From the IMG/VR virus record IMGVR_UViG_3300044732_000268, positions 1-31,837 of that record: a stretch of 31,837 nt of DNA. The stretch is one strand, 5' to 3'. The notes under the pieces are model-generated. The model was not told the DNA's origin. It was given only the letters and a program-made list of their open reading frames with translations, and did no database searches. Numbering within the stretch: the first letter of the stretch is position 1; the number at the start of each line of letters is the position of its first letter. The position numbers were made by a program, and so were the translations under genes. The DNA comes from a virus. Positions 7,541 through 12,712 of the stretch are shown here, piece by piece.

Positions 7541-8330
7541 ATTCTTTAGCCTTAATGAATCTTCCTAAAGCAATGTTATAGTTATCTGTGCGGTCTAGCA
7601 TTTCAGGTAGCCCAGCAATCTTACCGTGATGTGCAGGCAATGCGATGCAATTGATTACGCCTCCACCACCGAATACATTCTGAGTATTGTTCTTGAAGTT
7701 ATTTGGATTGTAGTTAGCAGCAGGGAAGTAATAGATACGATACCCAAATGCTGTTAGTGTATCATAGATTACATCAAAGCCAGTGCCGTGCATTGACTCA
7801 TAGAATATCACTGGGCGATGTTTGCTGATTGTGTTGTAAGCGCCCTGAAAGACTTTTAGTTCGTGTCCCTCAACATCAATCTTAATAAGATCGGGAGGAG
7901 GGAGATCCATATCATCAATACGAACTGTCTTGCAAGGTTGACCAGTCTCGCTCATCATACATTCACCATAGTTACCAGGAGTACTAGTATCATAATCACT
8001 GATGAATGCTTCGCCCACTACATTGCTACAGGCACAGTGATACAGTTTGACATTACTCAAATGCTGTGTGTTTTTCTCTAATAGCAGGTAGTTACGGTCA
8101 TTCGGTTCAAAACTGTGTACTTCCTTTGCCATTGAGGCGAAAGCAACAGTGTGGTATCCTATATTGCCACCAATGTCATAGACAACTGTATTGGCATTAA
8201 TGTAATTCTTAAGTAAATCAACTTCTACTTGAGTGTATTCACCATACATCTTAATGCTGGCTCCGATAATGTAATCGTTCTCATAGAAGTAGAACTTGCT
8301 TTGATAGCGTATGGGTGCGTGAGTAATCAT
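7524..8330 (-). CDS. FkbM-family SAM-dependent methyltransferase
   Basis: A 268-residue class I methyltransferase. Motif I is VYDIGGNIGYH at 50-60, the acidic ribose-binding residue lies in HSFEPN (E75), and the family hallmark LIKIDVEGHE is at 148-157. The length is normal for FkbM enzymes, which usually O-methylate sugars or small metabolites. In phages they occur as accessory genes near capsid or glycan functions, so the substrate may be a host surface glycan or a virion glycan. This is an inference. Its ATG overlaps the stop of a 51-codon Pro-rich gene (ATGA). It lies among accessory genes, not structural ones. Confidence 0.92.
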   Translation of the reverse strand: MITHAPIRYQSKFYFYENDYIIGASIKMYGEYTQVEVDLLKNYINANTVVYDIGGNIGYHTVAFASMAKEVHSFEPNDRNYLLLEKNTQHLSNVKLYHCACSNVVGEAFISDYDTSTPGNYGECMMSETGQPCKTVRIDDMDLPPPDLIKIDVEGHELKVFQGAYNTISKHRPVIFYESMHGTGFDVIYDTLTAFGYRIYYFPAANYNPNNFKNNTQNVFGGGGVINCIALPAHHGKIAGLPEMLDRTDNYNIALGRFIKAKEYDSKV

Positions 8331-8482
8331 TGTGGCGTAGTCTTTACTGGGCTAGTGAGCCAAACATTATCGTCACGCTGAGGCAAACGCTGGGGCAAAA
8401 TGATGTTTATTGGCGTGACCTCAATGTTTATTGGCAAAGCATTGGGGTCAATTGGAATGTCGTTCATTTGTTTGTGTATCAT
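8327..8482 (-). CDS. Small Pro-rich protein (51 residues)
   Basis: A 51-codon gene starting at ATG 8480-8482, preceded by GAGAG 6 nt upstream, and ending in an ATGA overlap with the FkbM start. The product contains two related INI/P segments (PNALPINIEVTPINIILPQ) and a polar C-terminus, DDNVWLTSPVKTTPQ. The tight coupling and the lack of any alternative gene in this stretch support it as real. Function unknown. A competing plus-strand frame over the same bases has no ribosome site or coupled neighbour. Confidence 0.6.
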   Translation of the reverse strand: MIHKQMNDIPIDPNALPINIEVTPINIILPQRLPQRDDNVWLTSPVKTTPQ

Positions 8483-8534
8483 TGTTTCTCTCACTTAAAT
8501 ACTATTTACGTCAATTAAAAAAGAATAAATAAAT

Positions 8535-8613
8535 TGTAGGGCAAGCGTATCTTTGTCCATAAGATTCTGCTCTTGATAATGAATGGCTTTGTTATCACAC
8601 TGCTTGCCCTACA
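8535..8613 (-). terminator. 12-bp inverted repeat with T-rich tail, probable minus-strand terminator
   Basis: TGTAGGGCAAGC (8535-8546) and GCTTGCCCTACA (8602-8613) form a perfect 12-bp stem around a 55-nt loop. On the minus strand the stem begins inside the last codons of the gene at 8595-9038. It is followed by a run that becomes T-rich (ATTTATTTATTCTTTTTT). This fits termination or 3'-end protection of the leftward transcript before the next operon. The loop is longer than in a standard intrinsic terminator, so it could also be a processing or regulatory structure. Confidence 0.55.
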
Positions 8614-9038
8614 CTCCAAATATTCTCTTGAATCCATAACTTAGTAAACATTCTGTTCTGCTGTAGGCTCACACCTTTATCATCCATAATAGCATCAATG
8701 ATATCTACACAAGTGTTGACAATATCTTGGATTGTCTGCAATTGTGTAAGACTAAAGTCCTTTTGATTGCCAAACTGAATGTTGTTGATTGTGCCTGCGA
8801 GATATGATTGCGGGCTGTTATAACGCTTTAGTTTGTTGTTGTAGTGATATCTTTTGTCTGGTGTAGTGAACCACTTAGTGAAATCACGAACATCTTTATC
8901 CTTGCTGATTGATAGTTCAGTCATATATGTGAGCAATCCTAACACTGTGATTTGTACTGTTGCCATATCGTCATTCTCAAGAATTAGATAGTCAGTGTTT
9001 GCGCTAGTTGACTTGATGTTGTAGTTAATCTTGTGCAT
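8595..9038 (-). CDS. Hypothetical protein
   Basis: A 147-residue protein without a recognised family. It has an N-terminal hydrophobic helix (ATVQITVLGLLTYMTELSI) and a basic central part, KRYHYNNKLKRYNSPQSYL. A helical C-terminal half (LTQLQTIQDIVNTCVDIIDA) follows. The last codons form one arm of a 12-bp inverted repeat. It follows the polymerase-like gene and a 51-residue gene and is probably transcribed with them. The hydrophobic stretch is not convincing as a membrane segment because of neighbouring acids. Confidence 0.7.
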   Translation of the reverse strand: MHKINYNIKSTSANTDYLILENDDMATVQITVLGLLTYMTELSISKDKDVRDFTKWFTTPDKRYHYNNKLKRYNSPQSYLAGTINNIQFGNQKDFSLTQLQTIQDIVNTCVDIIDAIMDDKGVSLQQNRMFTKLWIQENIWSVGQAV

Positions 9039-9058
9039 TTGATTTGTTCCTAATAATG

Positions 9059-9214
9059 TTATTTGTTAAATTGTTTGTGATACTGATACCTGTACCAGTC
9101 TCGTTTTCTTTTGTTAATGTACTCATCTTTTGTCATAGCAGGACTTCTTAGCGTGTAGTACTCTTTCTGCCATTGACTTAGTTCAATGATTGTGGGTTTC
9201 GGTAAGTCTGTCAT
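9059..9214 (-). CDS. Small basic aromatic protein (51 residues)
   Basis: A 51-codon frame in the gap between the polymerase-like gene and the gene at 8595-9038. It starts at ATG 9212-9214, 12 nt after the polymerase stop. It is rich in Lys, Arg and Tyr toward the C-terminus (KDEYINKRKRDWYRYQYHKQ), which suggests a nucleic-acid-binding peptide. No Shine-Dalgarno is evident, so translation may depend on re-initiation after the polymerase gene. It accounts for most of a gap that is otherwise unusually long for this packed genome. Confidence 0.5.
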   Translation of the reverse strand: MTDLPKPTIIELSQWQKEYYTLRSPAMTKDEYINKRKRDWYRYQYHKQFNK

Positions 9215-9226
9215 CGTATATACTAT

Positions 9227-10852
9227 TTATACCAAAACATTTGATTTATATCCTTTGGCTAACTCCTCTTGTTCTTTGATAAATTGCTTGTGTTCTGCGT
9301 CTTCGTTTATAAAGTACTCAAAGCGTTTTGCTTCCTCTTGACTAAACGATATCAGTTTAGTGCCTAAATAGTTGCCTGCGCCTGGAGTGAAAGCCTCTGA
9401 TAACATAAGATGTAGTTCTGCTAGGTCTACACGCTTTTTCGTATAAATTGCATCGTGTACTCTTAGTAACACTTGATTGCCTTCGCTTGTGATGAAGTCT
9501 TCGGTCTTGTCCATAATGCCACGCTCAAATGTTTGAAAGATGTAAGCCATCAGTCTGTTCTTGTTGAAACTGTTTCTACCATCTACTAAGAAACTGTGGT
9601 CTTGCTTGTTGACTTGTTCATTGTCAATGTACCACTTAGTAATGATATCTGTCATTTCTTTCTGTTCACGCATAAACTCTTTGAGCCAGGGGTCTTGTAG
9701 CAATCGTTCGTATTTGTCCTTAGCAAGAACCATTCTGTCTGTTGTCTTGCTCTTGTATGATAGCAAGTCTGCAATGCTAGTTGATTGCCAGGTTCCGTTA
9801 TCGTCAAAGTAGCCCTTAGTGTTCATTGTTGCGCCAAAGCCAATCGCAGTGATGACTTTCTTGATTACATCTACTTGCCAGTCTGCTGGGCTAAAGTCAG
9901 GGCAGAATACAGTGTCAGCAATGCGTCTACGAATGCTGTCTTTGAACTTAGCGCCGCCTTCAATGTATTCACCAGTGTAAGTGAACTTCTTATCTGACAT
10001 ATGTGAGCAAAGAAAGAACTTGATTGCGTACACAGCAGCGTTCAAGTCGTATTGGAAATGATTGCCTAAGGCTGCGCTACGCACATTGCTGTTCATTGAC
10101 TGCAAACTCTGCCCAGTGTAATATCTACGACCATAACTTGATTCTTTGATGATTTGAGGGAAGAAGCCACCAGTAAGTTCGGCAATGAGTAGCACTTGCT
10201 GCGCTTGCTCACGATACTTACGCATTGTGTCGTTTTGAATGTGATAGTGTTCATTGCCCATAATAAACGCTTTGAGACTGCCTATATCAACAGGGGTAAT
10301 ATCAACAAGTTTTGTATCTGTAATGTCAATGTTGCCATACATTGCTACTAGAAGTTCGTTTGCGTCTTTGAGTTGAATAAGATGTTTAAGTTCGTTGTAG
10401 GGCTTCACGAGAGATACCTTTCCTGTTAAATTGCTGCCGTCAGTTATGATTTGATATTGCGGTTGTAGTTGCTCTACTACCTGCGTGAAATACATTCGCT
10501 TCTTTGAACCAAAGATAGTTTGATAACCTACCTTTCTGTTGAACTCATCGCTGGGTAATTGTAGGTAATCAGTGCCCAAAGTATAATGCTGTCTTGAAAT
10601 TACATAATCGCTTAATGTGTTTTGGTAAAGACGAATCTTATCGTCAATGTTCCTCTTCTGCCAATCTGATTCGCAATTGAAGTAGGTGTAGAAGCGATTT
10701 GCTTCTAGAGGAATTAAGTCTTGAATAGAGAACTTACTCAGATTACTTAATTCAGGGGCGTTCCCCGTAAGGGGATATGCCCTTATATTACATAGATAAC
10801 TATTAGTCGCTTCACTTTTTTGACCTATATTAGTCGCTTCACTTTTTATCAC
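9227..10852 (-). CDS. Divergent polymerase-palm-like protein (possible phage RNA or DNA polymerase)
   Basis: A 541-residue protein starting at GTG, with AAAGG 9 nt upstream and a T9 run between. Three segments resemble the palm of the T7-RNAP/family-A polymerase superfamily in the right order. They are YGRRYYTG...LNAAVYA at 240-276, with a conserved Asp at 269 like motif A; KKVITAIGFGA at 331-341, like motif B (K-x7-[YF]-G); and LLRVHDAIY at 462-470, like the His-Asp of motif C. It is shorter than T7 RNAP, and its spacing differs. It is the only replication- or transcription-like gene seen. A plasmid-type replication protein is an alternative. Codons 2-17 contain a tandem KSEATN repeat. Confidence 0.4.
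   Translation of the reverse strand: MIKSEATNIGQKSEATNSYLCNIRAYPLTGNAPELSNLSKFSIQDLIPLEANRFYTYFNCESDWQKRNIDDKIRLYQNTLSDYVISRQHYTLGTDYLQLPSDEFNRKVGYQTIFGSKKRMYFTQVVEQLQPQYQIITDGSNLTGKVSLVKPYNELKHLIQLKDANELLVAMYGNIDITDTKLVDITPVDIGSLKAFIMGNEHYHIQNDTMRKYREQAQQVLLIAELTGGFFPQIIKESSYGRRYYTGQSLQSMNSNVRSAALGNHFQYDLNAAVYAIKFFLCSHMSDKKFTYTGEYIEGGAKFKDSIRRRIADTVFCPDFSPADWQVDVIKKVITAIGFGATMNTKGYFDDNGTWQSTSIADLLSYKSKTTDRMVLAKDKYERLLQDPWLKEFMREQKEMTDIITKWYIDNEQVNKQDHSFLVDGRNSFNKNRLMAYIFQTFERGIMDKTEDFITSEGNQVLLRVHDAIYTKKRVDLAELHLMLSEAFTPGAGNYLGTKLISFSQEEAKRFEYFINEDAEHKQFIKEQEELAKGYKSNVLV
10801..10847. repeat. Pair of 20-bp direct repeats in the polymerase 5' coding region
   Basis: TATTAGTCGCTTCACTTTTT occurs at 10801-10820 and again at 10828-10847, 27 bp apart. 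The spacing keeps frame, so the protein carries KSEATN twice near its N-terminus. The repeat lies next to the T9 run and the structured leader. Iteron-like pairs beside a replication gene may mark an origin, but two copies are few, and slippage duplication of coding sequence is an equal explanation. Confidence 0.6.
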
Positions 10853-10866
10853 AAAAAAAAACCTTT

Positions 10867-10943
10867 CAATGTTAGTCTAAACAATGTCACTTTAGCGAGA
10901 TTGTGACCCGCCGCGCTAACAGCGGGCCACTAACATTGTTTAG
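10867..10943 (-). promoter_or_regulatory. Structured leader of the polymerase-like gene with mutually exclusive stems
   Basis: In the minus-strand leader an 11-bp stem (10877-10887 with 10933-10943, CTAAACAATGT/ACATTGTTTAG) can enclose inner hairpins. One inner hairpin is GGCCCGC/GCGGGTC (10922-10928 with 10905-10911). The other is GTCAC/GTGAC (10886-10890 with 10903-10907). Alternatively a 10-bp stem pairs 10867-10876 with 10929-10938 (ACTAACATTG/CAATGTTAGT). The 11-bp and 10-bp stems share 10933-10938, so they exclude each other. The second lies directly before the AAAGG ribosome site and T9 run, so choice of fold could set translation or transcription of the gene. Confidence 0.6.
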
Positions 10944-10945
10944 GA

Positions 10946-10967
10946 GTAAGTCTGTCAAAAGACTTAC
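10946..10967 (-). promoter_or_regulatory. 5'-terminal stem-loop of the polymerase transcript
   Basis: GTAAGTC (minus strand, 10967-10961) pairs with GACTTAC (10952-10946) around an 8-nt loop. The predicted first transcribed base is 10967 or 10968, so the RNA begins in the stem. 5' stem-loops of this kind protect mRNA from 5'-end-dependent decay. The other three promoters in this region fire into similar stems. Confidence 0.6.
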
Positions 10968-10974
10968 AAGACTA

Positions 10975-11003
10975 TTTATACATTATATAGTATTAATTGT
11001 CAA
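10975..11003 (-). promoter_or_regulatory. Sigma-70 promoter for the polymerase-like gene
   Basis: On the minus strand TTGACA (11003-10998) is followed by 17 bp and TATAAA (10980-10975), an almost perfect host-type promoter pointing at the polymerase-like gene. The intergenic position, directly after the terminator of the upstream non-coding RNA, supports it. Confidence 0.8.
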
Positions 11004-11022
11004 AAGTTTTGGGTATTTTGGC

Positions 11023-11061
11023 AAAAAAAGAGCGACCTAACCTGGGGAGTTAGACCGCTCT
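11023..11061 (-). terminator. Strong intrinsic terminator of the candidate small RNA
   Basis: On the minus strand AGAGCG-GT-CTAAC pairs with GTTAG-GT-CGCTCT around a 7-nt loop, followed by seven T (11029-11023). The two central positions are tandem G-U wobble pairs only when the minus strand is the RNA. On the plus strand they would be A-C mismatches and the T-run would be absent. This fixes the direction as leftward. Confidence 0.85.
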
Positions 11062-11143
11062 CTCGTTTCTGTTCTGACAGTAGGGTATGCAAGTTTACGA
11101 AAAAACACACCCTAGTTGTCAGCGAGCCTCATTGCTGCTGACT
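11023..11143 (-). ncRNA. Candidate phage small RNA, about 121 nt
   Basis: A complete transcription unit without a gene. A TTGTAA-N17-TATAAT promoter predicts a start at 11143 or 11142, and the T7 terminator ends it near 11023. The RNA starts with a stem GTCAGC-AGC/GCT-C-GCTGAC (11142-11118) capped by AATGAG. A second stem pairs CTGACA-AC-TAGGGT (11122-11109) with ACCCTA-C-TGTCAG (11086-11074). The two share CTGAC and cannot form together, so the RNA is potentially bistable. It holds no credible reading frame. It matches no RNA family I recognise. Possible roles are trans-acting regulation, replication priming or antisense control of the divergent modules. Confidence 0.65.
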
Positions 11144-11149
11144 GTTGTA

Positions 11150-11178
11150 ATTATACAACACAATTCATATTTTTACAA
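11150..11178 (-). promoter_or_regulatory. Sigma-70 promoter of the small RNA
   Basis: On the minus strand TTGTAA (11178-11173), a 17-bp spacer and a perfect TATAAT (11155-11150). The predicted start falls one base before or at the first base of the GTCAGC stem. The minus -35 is a 4/6 match; the -10 and spacing are ideal. Confidence 0.7.
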
Positions 11179-11205
11179 ATATTTTGGGCAAAGCGATATA
11201 ATCGG

Positions 11206-11234
11206 TTGACAATGGGTACCCGTTTTGCTATAGT
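11206..11234 (+). promoter_or_regulatory. Sigma-70 promoter P1 of the rightward genes
   Basis: TTGACA (11206-11211), 17-bp spacer, TATAGT (11229-11234). The spacer contains the 8-bp palindrome GGGTACCC (11214-11221), placed where a repressor would block polymerase. The 13 bases TAATCGGTTGACA (11199-11211) recur exactly at P2. The predicted start is the first base of a stem-loop. Confidence 0.85.
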
Positions 11235-11240
11235 GAGAAT

Positions 11241-11256
11241 GTAGCGAGATTGCTAC
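11241..11256 (+). promoter_or_regulatory. 5'-terminal stem-loop of the P1 transcript
   Basis: GTAGC-GAGATT-GCTAC begins at the predicted +1 (11241). The flanks ATGTAGCG...TTGCTACGACA recur at P2 with a changed loop, so the stem is kept while the loop varies. TAGCGAGATTG (11242-11252) is the exact complement of a loop in the polymerase leader RNA (10893-10903). Confidence 0.7.
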
Positions 11257-11275
11257 GACATTTGGAGTGAATGAT

Positions 11276-11494
11276 ATGATCAAGCAAATTAACATTCTCG
11301 TTGGCGCTGATGCAATTCAAGACAGTATGGTTGACCAGGACCTCTACATTGCGGAAATCGTTGACGCTGACAATTTTACTGAACGTCTGATTGTTAGCAT
11401 TGAAATGCTGATTGACGCAGGTTATATGAATGATAAGTTGACAGAAACTCAGGTATATAACAATCTTAAGAAAGTTTTGCCTACGATCAATTAA
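11276..11494 (+). CDS. Small acidic protein, first gene of the rightward module
   Basis: A 72-residue protein of unknown function (begins MIKQINILVGADAIQDSMVD). I chose ATG 11276 because GGAG (11264-11267) lies 8 nt upstream. An in-frame GTG at 11267 overlaps that ribosome site and is less likely. The protein is acidic and helical in appearance (RLIVSIEMLIDAGYMNDKLT). It is the first gene after promoter P1 and its 5' stem-loop, so it is probably an early product. A second promoter follows only 5 bp after its stop. No DNA-binding helix-turn-helix is obvious. Confidence 0.75.
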   Translation: MIKQINILVGADAIQDSMVDQDLYIAEIVDADNFTERLIVSIEMLIDAGYMNDKLTETQVYNNLKKVLPTIN

Positions 11495-11498
11495 TCGG

Positions 11499-11527
11499 TT
11501 GACACGACCGTATAAATACTATATAAC
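11499..11527 (+). promoter_or_regulatory. Sigma-70 promoter P2
   Basis: TTGACA (11499-11504), 17-bp spacer, TATAAC (11522-11527), placed between the first and second rightward genes. It shares TAATCGGTTGACA (11492-11504) with P1 but not the GGGTACCC palindrome in the spacer, so the two promoters may differ in repression. Confidence 0.82.
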
Positions 11528-11534
11528 AGTAAAT

Positions 11535-11550
11535 GTAGCGCAGTTGCTAC
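11535..11550 (+). promoter_or_regulatory. 5'-terminal stem-loop of the P2 transcript
   Basis: GTAGC-GCAGTT-GCTAC starts one base after the predicted +1 (11534). It copies the P1 element: identical 5-bp stem and flanks (ATGTAGCG and TTGCTACGACA), different loop. Confidence 0.7.
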
Positions 11551-11574
11551 GACACATTTTTTAGGATTACTTTT

Positions 11575-11973
11575 ATGTCTACTACTACTATTGATTTTGA
11601 TAATGTTCAAACAGTTATTCGTCAGGTTATGCGTTCTATCGCATCGCTCAATGTTTCATCTTATACCGCAGGTAACAGTGATAAGGTTGAGGACGATGTT
11701 GACGCTTCGTTCTTTGCGCTTGATTATGCTATGCCCGAAGTTTCTTGCTTGAGCGACACTGTGACACGCCGTTGTGCTAAGTCAGAGATTTACAGCGTTC
11801 TTGACCAGGTCGTAGCATTTCGTGCTGCTAATCCTGGCGTTGCTTTCTATCATTTGTTTGACAGCATCACTGCCGAGTCTGTAATGGAAGACATTATGGA
11901 TATGAACGAAGACGATGACGACGATGACGCATATCTTGAAGATATGTTCAATCTCATTTCAAAGGCAGCGTAA
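11575..11973 (+). CDS. Acidic protein with Asp/Glu-rich C-terminus
   Basis: A 132-residue protein with AGGA upstream of its ATG and its own promoter P2. The body appears helical (IRQVMRSIASLNVSSYTAG; EIYSVLDQVVAFRAANPGV). It ends with an extremely acidic stretch, MNEDDDDDDAYLEDM. Such tails are common in DNA mimics and anti-restriction proteins, or in proteins that bind basic partners. This is only a suggestion. It overlaps the next gene by TAATG. I do not recognise the family. Confidence 0.75.
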   Translation: MSTTTIDFDNVQTVIRQVMRSIASLNVSSYTAGNSDKVEDDVDASFFALDYAMPEVSCLSDTVTRRCAKSEIYSVLDQVVAFRAANPGVAFYHLFDSITAESVMEDIMDMNEDDDDDDAYLEDMFNLISKAA

Positions 11974-12278
11974 TGCATAAGTTTCTAATCGCTCTTGCTC
12001 TCGTTGCAAGCCCTGCTGTCGCTGAACCAGCGATGCCAGGGCCCGACGCTTCATATGAAGAACGCCGCGAATATATGAATCAGGTTCGTGCAGAGGCTGC
12101 TGAAAAGCATAAACAAGCCGTTGCTGAAAGCGAACAGCGTATGCGTGACTTCAATGTTAAGGTGGGATTACCTGCTGACTATCAGAGTTATGGCACTGGG
12201 CGCGGCTGTCGCTACTCGTGTGTCACTACAGTCATCGCTAATGGCAAGGTCTATCGCTTTCAGGTGAGTAGACGGTGA
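11973..12278 (+). CDS. Small exported protein with signal peptide
   Basis: A 101-residue protein starting with a classic Sec signal, MHKFLIALALVASPAVA, cleavable after AVA at about residue 17. The mature part has a charged helical segment (YEERREYMNQVRAEAAEKHK onward) and a C-terminal compact piece with two cysteines (GCRYSC) that could form a disulfide outside the cytoplasm. It is translationally coupled to both neighbours. A periplasmic protein made early could act in superinfection exclusion or envelope modification, or in lysis timing. Nothing in the sequence chooses between these. Confidence 0.8.
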   Translation: MHKFLIALALVASPAVAEPAMPGPDASYEERREYMNQVRAEAAEKHKQAVAESEQRMRDFNVKVGLPADYQSYGTGRGCRYSCVTTVIANGKVYRFQVSRR

Positions 12279-12589
12279 ATTATCACGGTATGGAACCAGC
12301 AAAGCATTTAGAGTTTATGTTCAATGCAGTCATTGAGCAGACTGGGCAGAGACGCTACCTTAAAGAAGATTTACAACTCTGTAATAGAATGAGTTACGGC
12401 GAACTGATGCCACAGAATGCGGCTGTTCGTATGGAAAACGAAATCGCTGTAAAGATGGGTGAGGGTGACTATCAGAACTTAATGGATAGTTACGGCAGAT
12501 ATCTTGAACTTGTGTACGCTATGGAGCGAGACCCTGTTGTTAAAGATATGTTTGAGAAGATGATTATTTATCTACGCCTAAAATACTAA
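12275..12589 (+). CDS. Hypothetical helical protein, last rightward gene
   Basis: A 104-residue protein beginning at GTG in a GTGA overlap with the previous stop, with AGGTGAG about 7 nt upstream. An internal ATG at 12290 is a weaker alternative. The protein is Met/Tyr/Leu-rich and helical in appearance (YQNLMDSYGRYLELVYAMER; VVKDMFEKMIIYLRLKY). Function unknown. A terminator follows 4 bases after its stop, ending the rightward operon. Confidence 0.72.
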   Translation: MNYHGMEPAKHLEFMFNAVIEQTGQRRYLKEDLQLCNRMSYGELMPQNAAVRMENEIAVKMGEGDYQNLMDSYGRYLELVYAMERDPVVKDMFEKMIIYLRLKY

Positions 12590-12592
12590 AGT

Positions 12593-12626
12593 AGCCCCGA
12601 AAGGTTTTTAATCTCTCGGGGCTTTT
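12593..12626 (+). terminator. Intrinsic terminator of the rightward operon
   Basis: AGCCCCGA (12593-12600) pairs with TCGGGGCT (12616-12623), followed by TTT. It lies directly after the last plus-strand gene. The T-run is short, but the position between convergent operons supports the call. On the minus strand the stem is followed by ACTTTAGTATTTT, so weak bidirectional action is possible. Confidence 0.75.
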
Positions 12627-12652
12627 CATAGGATCATCCACTACGATGAAAG

Positions 12653-12712
12653 TGTAGTCAGCCAACTTATGGCATCAAGTATCAGAGTTCAATCGGAAAA
12701 AGACTGACTACA
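12653..12712. repeat. 9-bp inverted repeat between convergent operons
   Basis: TGTAGTCAG (12653-12661) and CTGACTACA (12704-12712) enclose 42 bases that contain a smaller GCC/GGC hairpin. It lies just past the stop of the leftward gene at 12726-13196. No T-run follows on either strand, so it is not a standard terminator. It may stabilise the 3' end of the leftward transcript or be a protein-binding site. Confidence 0.5.

Noticed and set aside
8330-8518. Plus-strand 62-codon frame opposite the Pro-rich mini gene
   Set aside because: No ribosome site, no coupled neighbour, and the minus-strand 51-codon frame has both.
11029-11061. Reading the terminator hairpin as plus-strand
   Set aside because: On the plus strand two central pairs become A-C mismatches and there is no T-run after the stem.
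11074-11143. Six-codon peptide (ATG AGG CTC GCT GAC AAC TAG) in the small RNA as an attenuation leader
   Set aside because: No Shine-Dalgarno and no codon run typical of attenuators; the ATG lies in the hairpin loop and is probably chance.
12653-12712. tRNA-like shape (long end stem, small inner hairpin, TTCAATC)
   Set aside because: Only about 60 nt, with no room for both an anticodon arm and a T arm; no CCA or plausible anticodon loop.
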